Positions 16,814 through 25,868 are shown, counted from the stretch's first letter. The stretch: 64,000 nucleotides of DNA from Methanoregula formicica SMSP (GCF_000327485.1 NC_019943.1:1860001-1924000); one strand, 5' to 3'. Notes: generated from the sequence alone by a model not told the origin. Translations and numbers: made by a program.

Positions 16814-19207
16814 ATGAAAGAACTCTCCGGGGGAGCAACAGTTGTCGATATTACGGCGTTTGACAGAGCACAAAAAAGGGGCATGACAGTACCTTCACCG
16901 GAGCTTCTGCTTGCTACGATACTCTCCCTTGAAGATATCCCCCATCTCCCTTTCTATAAAGAGGTCAATGCTGAACTTTTTGCCATGGAACGGGCATTCC
17001 AGGAGGCTGACCTAATCCTCCAGATTTTTCGTGATTCACTCCTGCAATTTATGGAACGGGAAGAACAAAAAAAAACAGAGAGCGAAGATGATACCGTCCA
17101 GAAGAACGATCCCCGCTTCAAGGCGATTCTTGAATCGGCCGACGAGCTCGCCACGGGAAAGAAGATCACGTGTCTCGACCTTATGGCGGCAATCTTCCTG
17201 GACCCGACCCCGCTCATAAAAGACGTTGTTGAGTTCTACCATTATTCACCGTTTGATCTTGCTTCTTTCTGCCGGCTGTACAAGGTCGGCCCGCCAATGG
17301 AAAAACGGCAGTATCCCACAAAAACCGAAGAACCCGTTGACGATGAGAAATTCTTCAATGAATACCAGCCGAAGCAGGGTTCAACCAGAATACTGGAGCG
17401 GTATGGCAGGGACCTGACAGCGCTGGCTGCTGCAAAAAAACTGGATCCGCTCATCGGCAGGCGGGATATTCTCCTCCAGGTGATCCAGACCCTGGGCAGG
17501 GAAAACAAGAATAATCCCATCCTTGTCGGGGAACCGGGGGTCGGGAAGACGGCGATTGTTGAAGGTCTTGCAATCCGGGTTGCAGATGGCAAAGATCCTC
17601 AGGTTCTTGCCGGAAAACGGATCTTCCAGGTAAATATCTCTTCCCTTCTGGCCGGGTGCGTATACCGGGGGCAGTTCGAACAAAAACTCGAAAAACTGAT
17701 AGAAGAGGCACGATTAAATCCGGGTGTTATTTTGTTTTTCGATGAACTCCACACCATGATTGGTGCGGGAAGGGCTGAAGGAGTCATGCTCGATGCAGCT
17801 AACATTCTCAAGCCGGCACTCTCCAGGGGAGACATCCGGATTATCGGTGCAACCACATTCACCGAATATAACCAGTACGTCGAGTCGGACGAAGCATTCT
17901 CCCGGAGGTTTGAAAAGATCCTTGTTCCCGAGCCCGGCAGGGAAGATACCATCGGGATCCTCAGGGGACTCCGGGCAAATCTTGAGAAACACCATGGCAT
18001 TCCCATCAGCGACGCAGCGCTCCAGGCTGCTGTGGATATGTCGGAACAATTCGACAAGAACCACCAGCTCCCGGACAAGGCAATCGACCTCATCGACAAA
18101 GCGGCTGTCAGAGTACGAGTACCTGTACTAAGCGGGAGTACTTCCGGCACGGGCCCGGTAACGGGGGAGACGATAGCGGAAGTCCTGGCGGAAAAGACCG
18201 GTATCCCCCTCTCCCTGATCACCGGTTTTTCCAGAGGGCAACAGCACGAGAAGATCCTTGACCTTGAAAAATTCCTCAAGGCCCGGGTAGTTGGCCAGGA
18301 TGCCGCCGTGGAGACGCTATGCCGGAGACTGAAGATTGCCTATGCCGGTCTCCTTCCCCGGGAACGGCCGGTGGGCGTCTTCCTCTTTATGGGCCCAAGT
18401 GGCGTCGGAAAAACAGAAATGGCGAAAGCCGTTGCCGAGTATTTATTTGACAGTGACGCTTCCTTTATCCGGTTTGACATGTCCGAGTTCATGGAAAAAG
18501 AGAGCATTGCGAGGCTTATCGGGGCGCCACCCGGATATATAGGAACCGAGGCCGGAGGGGTGCTCGTAGATGCTCTCCGGAACCATCCCTTCTGCGTTGT
18601 CCTGTTAGACGAGATTGAAAAAGCCCACCCACAGGTCTTGGATCTCTTTCTCCAGCTCTTTGGCGAAGGCCATATTACAGATTCACGGAGACAAACCGCA
18701 GATGCGACCAATGCCATTATCATTATGACATCCAATATCCAGGTCAATCCGCTTCTTCTCCTGTCGGGATCCATGACAACACCACACTCTAATAGGGATG
18801 AGAGTTCTCAAGGATCGACTCCTTCCGACAAACGCAGGACACCAGATGCCCCGTCCTTCTTCCGGACAGAATTTTTAAACCGGATTGATGAGATCATCGT
18901 CTTCAACGATCTCAATAAAAAAGATCTATCGAGAATTCTTGAGCAGGTCCTGAATGAGCTGGTTACGCGGGTGACAAAAAAACAGAATGTCCGGCTTGTG
19001 ATTGACGACGAGGTTTTCCGTTTTCTTCTGGTCACCGGGTACAGCGAAGAGTTTGGTGTGCGGGAGCTGCAGCGGATAGCCGAACGATATATTCTTGCAC
19101 CACTCAGCGACATGATCCTCACGGGAAGGATCCAGGATGCTCCCGTCTGGGAAGTCAGGTATACGAACGGTCAGATCGTTATTGTTCCTGGCGCGGATTC
19201 AAATTAG
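16814..19207 (+). CDS. ClpA/ClpC-type AAA+ unfoldase
   Basis: 797 residues. An N-terminal Clp-N-like region (about 10-150) precedes two AAA+ modules: Walker A GEPGVGKT (239-246) with Walker B ILFFDELH (306-313), and GPSGVGKT (527-534) with VVLLDEIEKAHP. GAPPGYIGTEAGG, the pore loop region of module two, is present. The coiled-coil middle domain of ClpB is absent, so it is ClpA/ClpC-like rather than a disaggregase. I do not see an obvious ClpP-binding loop, and no clpP is nearby, so it may remodel proteins without degrading them. Co-directional with the kinase gene, about 50 bp downstream. Such unfoldases are uncommon in archaea; a bacterial origin is likely. Confidence 0.88.
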   Translation: MKELSGGATVVDITAFDRAQKRGMTVPSPELLLATILSLEDIPHLPFYKEVNAELFAMERAFQEADLILQIFRDSLLQFMEREEQKKTESEDDTVQKNDPRFKAILESADELATGKKITCLDLMAAIFLDPTPLIKDVVEFYHYSPFDLASFCRLYKVGPPMEKRQYPTKTEEPVDDEKFFNEYQPKQGSTRILERYGRDLTALAAAKKLDPLIGRRDILLQVIQTLGRENKNNPILVGEPGVGKTAIVEGLAIRVADGKDPQVLAGKRIFQVNISSLLAGCVYRGQFEQKLEKLIEEARLNPGVILFFDELHTMIGAGRAEGVMLDAANILKPALSRGDIRIIGATTFTEYNQYVESDEAFSRRFEKILVPEPGREDTIGILRGLRANLEKHHGIPISDAALQAAVDMSEQFDKNHQLPDKAIDLIDKAAVRVRVPVLSGSTSGTGPVTGETIAEVLAEKTGIPLSLITGFSRGQQHEKILDLEKFLKARVVGQDAAVETLCRRLKIAYAGLLPRERPVGVFLFMGPSGVGKTEMAKAVAEYLFDSDASFIRFDMSEFMEKESIARLIGAPPGYIGTEAGGVLVDALRNHPFCVVLLDEIEKAHPQVLDLFLQLFGEGHITDSRRQTADATNAIIIMTSNIQVNPLLLLSGSMTTPHSNRDESSQGSTPSDKRRTPDAPSFFRTEFLNRIDEIIVFNDLNKKDLSRILEQVLNELVTRVTKKQNVRLVIDDEVFRFLLVTGYSEEFGVRELQRIAERYILAPLSDMILTGRIQDAPVWEVRYTNGQIVIVPGADSN

Positions 19208-19989
19208 CGAAAATTATTTACCTCTAATTTCGTTGCAGAACATTCGTTGAATAATACCCGGTATCAGCCTGCAAGGAAAAACACGGCACGGGAATATTCC
19301 CACCCGTCAAGGCCGTCTCCAACCCGCGGGTTTCTTCGTAAAGCCTTTGAATAATGTGTACTAGATTCGAGCCTCAATTCCTCCCCATTCCCCAATCCGG
19401 CCCAGCAAATCCCCCCGTTCCGACTTCCCCTCACAGAGCCATTCCTTCAAGCGATCCCAGCCTTTCCCGTGCTGGAACCCGTCTGAGGGCAAAATCGGCC
19501 GCTGGAAAGCGCCTAAAGAGACATGTTTTCAAGCGAGAATCAAACCGTATTCAGCAAATAGCGCACAGTATAACCTCTTCCCAAAAATAAGGACATGCAA
19601 AATCGCGAATAAGACATGTAAAACCTGCCGGATGGAAGAATCCGGGGCCGTAGCGGGCCCGGATTAAACACCCCCACGGAGAATCCACCGGACGACCTTG
19701 TCCCCGACACCCCCCTAGATTACCCTGCCCCCCTTCGCAATCCTTCGCGCTAATTGTCCCATATTGTCCCGTGCTCCGGAGTCATTCCACCGTCGTAAAA
19801 TAGACCGAAATCTCAGGAAAATTCGCGAAACGGTCACGCTTTTTAGCGAAACTATCACAAATTTTCTGATTTTGAGGGGAAACGGAGCCCGTTTCGGGCC
19901 CGGATTCCTCCCTCCGTCGTACCCTGTAGGAACACCTATTAGGAACGAGGTACCTCATTGATAGTATCCCGGTCAGGGAATAATCGCAT
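19208..19989. other. 782-bp intergenic region with a dispersed repeat
   Basis: No convincing gene. It contains a 57-bp segment (19657-19713) that recurs with one mismatch at 22556-22612, and two direct ATTGTCCC copies near 19756-19770. Much of the rest is C-rich on the plus strand. Confidence 0.5.
19657..19713. repeat. 57-bp dispersed repeat, copy 1
   Basis: Starts GCCCGGATTAAACACCCCCA and ends CGACACCCC. Identical to 22556-22612 except for one C/T. Copy 2 abuts the stop codon of the CoiA-like gene. Origin unknown; it may be part of a mobile or decayed segment. Confidence 0.7.
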
Positions 19990-20193
19990 TCATGTTTTTT
20001 TATTGAGATGTTGCTCGATTTTTTCGAGATTCAGGCGGATCGATGACAAAGTCTCGATCAGATAATCGGCGATCAGGAACAGGATAAAAAATGCAATAAT
20101 GCTACAGGTCATCACCCACTGAAATGAGATTGCCCCGTAGATTACGAGGATTCCGCAGACGATCGTGAAAATGATCAAGTGATTTTTCTTCAT
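19990..20193 (-). CDS. small two-helix membrane protein
   Basis: 67 residues from the ATG at 20193 (MKKNHLIIF). Two membrane helices (IIFTIVCGILVIYGAISF and CSIIAFFILFLIADYLI) are followed by an amphipathic, charged C-terminus (SSIRLNLEKIEQHLNKK). The gene upstream (20294-20509) has the same layout, so these are probably duplicated. Both lie downstream of the cassette gene 20561-21469 on the same strand and are probably in its operon. Function unknown; tiny membrane proteins next to a secreted protein could be immunity or export factors, but that is speculation. Confidence 0.6.
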   Translation of the reverse strand: MKKNHLIIFTIVCGILVIYGAISFQWVMTCSIIAFFILFLIADYLIETLSSIRLNLEKIEQHLNKKT

Positions 20194-20293
20194 AGTGTTA
20201 GATCCCGTTTTGCAATCTATTCTTCTCAACATCCAGTGAATTCAATCGAATCCTGATTTTCAGAATCGATTGCCGGATGGACTCAAGGTTGAC

Positions 20294-20509
20294 CTAATCT
20301 TTTACTGAGGGGGCTTGCAGATTCTTCATCGCTTCAAGATACCGGTCCTGCCGAATATCAAGCCACTCCTTTACAGAGTCAAGAGTATTATCGGTAAATA
20401 TCATGAGTGTGATCACCGCCCACAAGATCCAGTAGTTGGTCATCATACTATAGAATGTGATTAGCACAAATGCTAGAAGCGAGAGATACTTTTTAGCCTG
20501 TCTATCCAT
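20294..20509 (-). CDS. small two-helix membrane protein
   Basis: 71 residues. Two membrane helices (YLSLLAFVLITFYSMM and YWILWAVITLMIFTD) and an amphipathic tail (SVKEWLDIRQDRYLEAMKNL). Same architecture as the next gene (19990-20193). It starts 51 bp after the end of the secreted-protein gene 20561-21469, so the three genes form a plausible operon driven from the cassette promoter at 21470-21688. No known family recognised. Confidence 0.6.
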   Translation of the reverse strand: MDRQAKKYLSLLAFVLITFYSMMTNYWILWAVITLMIFTDNTLDSVKEWLDIRQDRYLEAMKNLQAPSVKD

Positions 20510-20560
20510 AATACATTCTCCTGAAGAATATTTGCAAAATTATTATAAAAAATATTTGGA

Positions 20561-21469
20561 TTATCCTGTGCATCCATCACCGTTTCCAGACATCCAGGTA
20601 CTTTGGCTTCCACCCTGCCATGGATTTAGATTCATCCATGCATTTTCGCCAACCCAATTATCCATCTGAGCCCTTGCAAATGCCGCTCCTGTTTTAAGAT
20701 GAGCATTTACCTGTCCGGCAGTTGACCCCGTGCCTGAACCAGCATGAGTAAACGAACACATCGTGTAGGGGAAACTCACATAATACGATGATTGATCAAT
20801 GATTGAAGAAATGCTGATACCATAATCCACATAGAATTTTCCCGTTACTGTGAGACTGGCCCTGATTTCCCCAAAATAATTTTTATACTCATCAGTTCGT
20901 GTTTTAGTAACCTGATAAATTGTCTTGACCGCCGATGAAGATTCAGGAGACGCGATTGAGATAGAATACAGTTGTGTAAGAATATTTGTAGTAACTGAGT
21001 CCCCAAGTGTTTTTTGCTGGAGCGATGCCGGTTTTGCAGGCCCGGATTCTTTCATTTCTCCTAACAATTTGGGAACAATTTTCGTTGTTTTTACCTTATT
21101 TCCATCGTAAGAAAGGGCAAGAACAGAATCACCGCTATCAATGAGAAGAACCTGAGATGATCCAAAATCGTATAATCCTATCACCGATTTTGCTTCATTC
21201 GTAACTTTTCCGATTGCCATTATTCTCTCGACAATCTCCTTCGATTCATCATACCGCTTCAGTGGAATCGAATTTTTCTCGATTTCCGGTCTTTGTAATC
21301 CCATTTTATCAAACAGGTTGATATCACCATTTGAAACAGGATTGATTAGATCCAGATATGTATTTCCTGCAGCGTCAGGATTACCATCTCCCGCACTCAC
21401 CATCGGTACCATCGCCATCGCCGCCAGTAAAAGTGCAAGCAGGACGACCCATGTTTTAGGAATGTTCAT
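20561..21469 (-). CDS. secreted protein of cassette operon 1, unknown fold
   Basis: 302 residues. The signal peptide (MNIPKTWVVLLALLLAAMAM, cleavage near VSA) is almost the same as that of 35566-36882, also at DNA level. The mature part has a propeptide-like N-terminal half with a beta-hairpin pattern (SVIGLYDFGSSQVLLIDSGD, VLALSYDGNKVK) and a C-terminal half rich in Ser/Tyr/Thr ending in a Gly/Trp-rich tail (LNPWQGGSQSTWMSGNGDGC). No catalytic motif recognised. Expressed from a copy of the common promoter and leader; followed by two tiny membrane proteins. It is the only cassette operon with such partners instead of a propeller or lipoprotein. Confidence 0.72.
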   Translation of the reverse strand: MNIPKTWVVLLALLLAAMAMVPMVSAGDGNPDAAGNTYLDLINPVSNGDINLFDKMGLQRPEIEKNSIPLKRYDESKEIVERIMAIGKVTNEAKSVIGLYDFGSSQVLLIDSGDSVLALSYDGNKVKTTKIVPKLLGEMKESGPAKPASLQQKTLGDSVTTNILTQLYSISIASPESSSAVKTIYQVTKTRTDEYKNYFGEIRASLTVTGKFYVDYGISISSIIDQSSYYVSFPYTMCSFTHAGSGTGSTAGQVNAHLKTGAAFARAQMDNWVGENAWMNLNPWQGGSQSTWMSGNGDGCTG

Positions 21470-21688
21470 TTTTCATCAACTCCATTTTCTTATGCTCCAC
21501 TTGCCGGCACTGAAGATTGTCTTCAGAGAATCAGAAGCCACTCTTCACGTACCGTCGGATAGATCCGGGTCCGGCCACACTTCGATCCAAGGCGGGCCCG
21601 TCCTCAGGTTCCGGGACAACCCCCGGCTGTCCACGGGTTCAAATTATATTTTATTATAAATACGATTTGTCGGCCAAAACTTAACACG
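21470..21688 (-). promoter_or_regulatory. shared promoter-operator-leader cassette, copy L1
   Basis: Operator-like TTTGTCGGCCAAAACTTAACACG at 21666-21688 (plus strand), TATA region 21640-21663 (TTATTATAAATA), then a leader to the ATG at 21469. Compared with the other copies, the first hairpin is GGACAGCC-GGG-GGTTGTCC and the GAAG/CTTC hairpin has only four pairs with a longer loop. The operator is identical to the right arm of the inverted repeat at 37301-37323. An extra duplicated block continues upstream to about 21790. Confidence 0.8.
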
Positions 21689-22174
21689 TTCGGACACATG
21701 CATACAGGAAATGAGGTTTCTTATCCGCTGCAATGAAAGAATCTGAAAAAATACAACCCGGAGAGAGAAAGGATGTGATACCATGGTTTCTCCCCGGATC
21801 TGTGGATATTGAAACAATAACCGTCATTCCGATACTCGCATTTTTTCACGGATTACAGTACACAGATTTGAAAATACGTTCCATACGCGGACATTCAGAC
21901 AATCCGGCCCCATTTTTGCCCTTAAAAACGTTAAAATATTGCCTTTCTGTTGGATGATCGCCTATTTTGTCGAACCGGGGGAAGTCCGGAGCAAACCATG
22001 GGGGGTTTTGGCCGACCCCTGGGTGCGAATCTCGGTCGATACACGTTCGTTCTCTATCGATAAACTCGATCGGGAAAAGGTAGATTTCCCACATCCCCCC
22101 ACCTCTTGCCCGATCCCTTCCGCAATCGGCTGCTGTAACTGTGCCGTACCCGCCTGTTTTTCTCCGGTGTCCGA

Positions 22175-22219
22175 CAGGTCTTAAGACCTGGAGGAGAAGA
22201 AGATTCCAAGGGAATCTTC
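22175..22219. repeat. pair of hairpins before the tandem repeats
   Basis: CAGGTCTTAAGACCTG (22175-22190) is a perfect palindrome; GAAGATTCC-aag-GGAATCTTC (22199-22219) is a perfect 9-bp hairpin. The second has a counterpart at 63158-63178 (GAAGAATCC-gaa-GGATTCTTC) in which one base pair is inverted, so pairing is kept. Confidence 0.6.
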
Positions 22220-22300
22220 GACAGGAAAGTGAGGGGAAACGGGGGGTTAATGGCTGCTTTTTCGCGAAATGTCGAACGTTTTCAAACGTGAGACACGAGA

Positions 22301-22508
22301 AGACGAAGTCTTCGAGATTCGAGAGGTTATCAAACCTCGAGACGGAGAAGACGAAGTCTTCGAGATTCGAGAGGTTATCAAACCTCGAGACGGAGAAGAC
22401 GAAGTCTTCGAGATTCGAGAGGTTATCAAACCTCGAGACGGAGAAGACGAAGTCTTCGAGATTCGAGAGGTTATCAAACCTCGAGACGGAGAAGACGAAG
22501 TCTTCGAG
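22301..22508. repeat. 48-bp tandem repeats, four units plus a partial fifth
   Basis: Units start at 22301, 22349, 22397, 22445 and 22493 and look identical. Each holds the palindrome CGAAGTCTTCG and the hairpin GAGGTT-atca-AACCTC. As 48 is divisible by three, several frames are open across the array on both strands (16-residue repeats such as DEVFEIREVIKPRDGE), but none has a convincing start or known product. There are no spacers, so it is not a CRISPR array. Identity between units suggests recent expansion. Confidence 0.85.
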
Positions 22509-22555
22509 TCCTGGTTGCCGGGAATGGAAAAGAGGGGAATCCGGCCCCCATACGT

Positions 22556-22612
22556 GCCCGGATTAAACACCCCCACGGAGAATCCACCGGACGACCTTGT
22601 CCTCGACACCCC
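22556..22612. repeat. 57-bp dispersed repeat, copy 2
   Basis: Same as 19657-19713 with one mismatch. It ends exactly at the stop codon of the CoiA-like gene on the minus strand, so it may include that gene's transcription end, or a duplication end point. Confidence 0.7.
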
Positions 22613-23755
22613 TCACTTCCCCCGTGCCGCTATCTCCCGGTCAAGGTTGTTAAGGGCCTCATCAAACGAATGTTCCCATTGCGAGAATTTCCGGACACAC
22701 TCATCCAGTTTTTTGATCTTCGCTTCCGATTCAAGCCGGAAAACCGGGTATGATGTACTATGCCCCGTGAGTTTTTTCCAGGAGAACAGACCATAACTTT
22801 CAGACATAATCGTTTCATATTCCCGCTTGAACCAGTCGGTTTCAAAAGAAATTTCCCGGAATTTTTGTTGCACGACACTATCGTTCCTCAACCGGTCCGT
22901 TCCAGCGATTTTCCGGTAATACTTCCTGACCTTTTCCTGATAGGTTTCATCACGGATAATCTTCTGATAAAAATCCCGTAACCGGAGCAGCGCAGGAGAG
23001 GCCTGGGATCTCAATGCATGCTTCCGTTGAAAGATCGCGGCGCTTTCCAAGAGATAGTTCCGGTAGTTTCCTTTCAGGACTTCCCGCACCCAGACTGCAA
23101 GCGGAATTTCCGGATTATTGGTGGAAAAGAGCGTCTGCTTTTTTGCACGGAGCCCGACCGTCCGGATATTCTTGGCAATGAAAAGGTGGTTCTCGGTCCC
23201 GGTGAAAAAGAATGAGCGATCGATATACGGGATTCGCTCCTTGTGCCGGTCATCATCAGGGTAAATGTGGCTGTCATACCAGGATTCGAATTCTTTTGCC
23301 CGGTCAAGGTAGTTGTCTAAAAGCCAGTACGACTCAATTCCTTCATCCTGGTATTTCATATCGCGGGATAGCAGGTCTGATGAGGGGATGGGACTCAACT
23401 GGATTTCAAAAACGATCTTCCTTCCATCCTTCTGTGCAAAAACATCACAAATCCATGTACGATCTGCTGAAGGGAATTCTACCGAGGTCTCCCATTGCCC
23501 GGCCTGACAAATCCTGTAGATGAGATATTTGATCTCCAGGTGTTCTTTTGATTCGTTGTCATGGGGACATCCGGTATCAGCCGCATGGTAAAAATGCTGA
23601 GTTCCTTTTGTTGTCCGTAAATGCCCCGGGGCACCACAACAGCACATCCTGACCGGGAGCCCGTTTTTATGCCGGGCCTTCAGCTCTGCCCATTCGACTT
23701 TTGAGAGATCTGGCCCGATTATTGTTTCCCCGTCAATAATCGCTTTCAAGGGCAT
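22613..23755 (-). CDS. CoiA-like nuclease-domain protein
   Basis: 380 residues. The N-terminal part has the CoiA pattern: a zinc-binding-like region with CCCGAPGHLRTTKGTQHFYH and later C, then ESKEHLEIKYLIYRI and a PD-(D/E)XK-type core ICDVFAQKDGRKIVFEIQLS (Asp and E-x-Q as catalytic residues) at about 100-130. CoiA proteins are linked to DNA uptake and recombination in bacteria; the archaeal role is unknown. The C-terminal half is helical and charged. It stands alone, with the tandem repeats downstream and a lipoprotein gene divergent upstream. Confidence 0.8.
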   Translation of the reverse strand: MPLKAIIDGETIIGPDLSKVEWAELKARHKNGLPVRMCCCGAPGHLRTTKGTQHFYHAADTGCPHDNESKEHLEIKYLIYRICQAGQWETSVEFPSADRTWICDVFAQKDGRKIVFEIQLSPIPSSDLLSRDMKYQDEGIESYWLLDNYLDRAKEFESWYDSHIYPDDDRHKERIPYIDRSFFFTGTENHLFIAKNIRTVGLRAKKQTLFSTNNPEIPLAVWVREVLKGNYRNYLLESAAIFQRKHALRSQASPALLRLRDFYQKIIRDETYQEKVRKYYRKIAGTDRLRNDSVVQQKFREISFETDWFKREYETIMSESYGLFSWKKLTGHSTSYPVFRLESEAKIKKLDECVRKFSQWEHSFDEALNNLDREIAARGK

Positions 23756-23944
23756 ATGATCCAGATTTGTTTTCCACCCTATAACGATATTTTTCCCGGT
23801 TCTCTCCCTTTCGTGAGCCGGGAATACGCTCCTCTCCTTTACGAGAAAAACCCTGACGGGAAATATATCCAGGTCATTTTTTCACCCGTAAAAACAACCG
23901 GAACCATGCATACCTTCATCGTTTCGGGCGGGCATTAATATCCC

Positions 23945-24562
23945 ATGACAAACGATTACCTCAAAACCGTAATACTGTTCTTGGCTGTCTTTTTCCTTCT
24001 CGCTGTCGCCGGGTGCACATCCCCGGCCCCGTCATCTCCGGTACCGGCATCATCTCCGGTTCCCACCCCCGGCCTTTCAACGGTTTCACCGGCAGAAATG
24101 GCTTTGCAGCCGGCGGATCTTCCGGGGAATTTCACCCTGCTGGCAAAAGGCGAAAGGAATATTTCTGATATGCGTTCCTGGGCAGTCGAACACGGCTGGA
24201 AACGCGGGTATTTTACCGGCTATATGAAAACCGGAGGGAATGTGTCAGAGGGACCTTTCTTTGAACAGGTCATCTCTGTGTACTCTACTGAAAATATCAC
24301 GCTCATCGTCGAGGATACGATAAACACCTGGAAATCCATGCCGGCTGAAGACAGCAATGTTACTGTTGAAGAGATTTCCCTCCCAACCATCGGGGATTAC
24401 AGCCGTTCGACGAAAGCCTCCGACCGGAGCGATAATACCCGGATGTACGTGATTGCCTTTGTGAAAGACGACGTGTACGAGCAGTTCCAGACAGACGGGA
24501 ACGAAACAGATTTCGAGATACTCCGGCAGATGGCGGTTACTGCAGCTGCAAAGATCCGGTAA
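23945..24562 (+). CDS. lipoprotein, unknown
   Basis: 205 residues with a signal peptide and lipobox (LLAVAGC), then a Pro/Ser/Thr-rich linker (SPAPSSPVPASSPVPTPG) that probably spans the surface layer. The folded domain (about 55-205) starts MALQPADLPGNFTLLAKGER and is typical of small methanogen surface lipoproteins; several N-x-S/T sequons are present. Monocistronic. A T-rich run directly after the stop (24563-24578) may serve as terminator. No enzymatic motif seen. Confidence 0.7.
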   Translation: MTNDYLKTVILFLAVFFLLAVAGCTSPAPSSPVPASSPVPTPGLSTVSPAEMALQPADLPGNFTLLAKGERNISDMRSWAVEHGWKRGYFTGYMKTGGNVSEGPFFEQVISVYSTENITLIVEDTINTWKSMPAEDSNVTVEEISLPTIGDYSRSTKASDRSDNTRMYVIAFVKDDVYEQFQTDGNETDFEILRQMAVTAAAKIR

Positions 24563-24580
24563 TTTTTCTTTTTTTCCCGA
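24563..24580 (+). terminator. T-rich run after the lipoprotein gene
   Basis: The stop codon is followed immediately by TTTTTCTTTTTTTCCC, fitting the T-tract terminators known in euryarchaea. No stem-loop needed or seen. Confidence 0.4.
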
Positions 24581-25317
24581 CCGTGACCAGGGTGACGGCG
24601 GATGTTCATTGAACGTTGTTTACGGGTATGCAAAAAATGCATGAGTTTTTTCCCGCTCAGGTTCCGACAGCCCTTGCCCGGTCCCTCCCTCACCAGGTGA
24701 ACGCACAGCGGGGCCTCCTCGCGGAATAACGCACACTCGATCGTTGCACAGGGAAGGAGCGCCGGGCATTCAAACGGGTCCTGTTGTCGTTCTTCAGAGG
24801 ATAGGTGAATCCCGCACCAGAGGAATTGCATAATCCCGGTTCTGAGGTGATTGAGATAATACAGGAAAGGCAGGGGGAGGGTGAAACTGTTATTGGGCCG
24901 GAAGTATTGGAACGTTCATTACTGGAAATAATATTTCATATGAGGGGATTTTCCTTCCAGAGATTTTATTTCACGCGGAAATCCGTTGTAACATACTTAA
25001 CTTTTCACAAGTCTGGTCATGATCGCGATCAAAAATTTTCAAACGGAATCGAAACCGGAAAGATTTTTTTCAAATCCAATCGCAACCGGGATCGAAACAC
25101 TGAAAAATATCCGGGGAAATTTACTCTGACTTCGTCGTGCGATGCAAATATTTGCAGGAAAAATTTCCGCAAAAAATATTCGGCGCGTTCGCGATCGCAT
25201 TGAAAACTTTTTCAACGCGATCGTGATCGCAGTTGAAAAAAGTTAAACGGATTTGAAAAATGAGTGCGCAATCCTATCACCCTTAGGGAATAGACCAGTT
25301 CGGGTAATAGCCCGGAG
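24581..25317. other. intergenic, AT-rich with palindromes
   Basis: No gene I can support. The part from 24900 to 25260 is AT-rich with many short palindromes: GATCGCGATC (25021-25030), GCAAATATTTGC (25144-25155), TTGAAAACTTTTTCAA (25200-25215), and repeated GATCGC with (A)GTTGAAAA near 25190-25240. Such clusters occur at origins and regulatory regions, but no Cdc6/Orc gene is near. Confidence 0.4.
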
Positions 25318-25830
25318 TCAGATCCGTCCGGGAAGAACTTCCCGCTGGATGAAGATCACTTCCCCGCTCTTTTCATCCACAAGGAAATCCCAGTTACTCC
25401 CCTGATGAAGAACGCGTAGTGCCAGGGCACAAGCCGATCCGCCACTGTCTTTCGGGGTCGGGTGACACTGCAGGAGCACCCCCTCGATCATCCCGCCATC
25501 GAGAAGAATGGCACGGACACGTTCATCAGCTATGGCCGTTTGTGCAACGACATTCTTCCGGTTTTCATCCACCGGATCGGAGGGATCCTGTATACCGATG
25601 TAGGCAATCTCCGAGTAATTCACGACGAGGTCTGGAATCATCCTGGTCACCACAACAGCAGATACCGAAGATTGTACAGGCTCTGCCGGGGTTCCGGTAA
25701 CTGAAGTAGCATTCACCGACACGATATTGACTGGAGTACCCTGAGGGTACGAACATCCGGAGATAATTACCAGGAGAATCACCAGTATTCCAGCAACAGG
25801 AAAGACAGAGGGAGAGTTTGTGTCTGCCAT
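25318..25830 (-). CDS. lipoprotein, unknown, in cassette operon 2
   Basis: 170 residues from the ATG at 25830. Signal peptide and lipobox (ILLVIISGC), a short Thr/Ser linker, then a folded part with LVVNYSEIAYIGIQDPSDPV, AIADERVRAILLDGGMIEGV and a C-terminal DFLVDEKSGEVIFIQRE hairpin. The next protein upstream in the operon has the related stretch VAHIAVQDPCIQKLLREGGF, so the two are probably distant paralogues. Third gene after the glutamic-peptidase-like gene; spacing of 38 bp supports one transcript. Possible PepSY-like or inhibitor fold, not shown. Confidence 0.65.
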   Translation of the reverse strand: MADTNSPSVFPVAGILVILLVIISGCSYPQGTPVNIVSVNATSVTGTPAEPVQSSVSAVVVTRMIPDLVVNYSEIAYIGIQDPSDPVDENRKNVVAQTAIADERVRAILLDGGMIEGVLLQCHPTPKDSGGSACALALRVLHQGSNWDFLVDEKSGEVIFIQREVLPGRI

Positions 25831-25868
25831 CAATTAACTATCCCATGTTTTCATAAATCTCACACTCT

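Noticed and set aside
22301-22508. CRISPR array
   Set aside because: Units are contiguous and identical with no spacers between them, and no cas genes are near; the Cas4-like nuclease at 6738 is far away and stands alone.
22141-22796. Long open frames (up to 175 residues) through the 48-bp tandem repeats on both strands
   Set aside because: They are open only because the unit length is divisible by three; several frames on both strands are open at once, and none has a start signal or family match.
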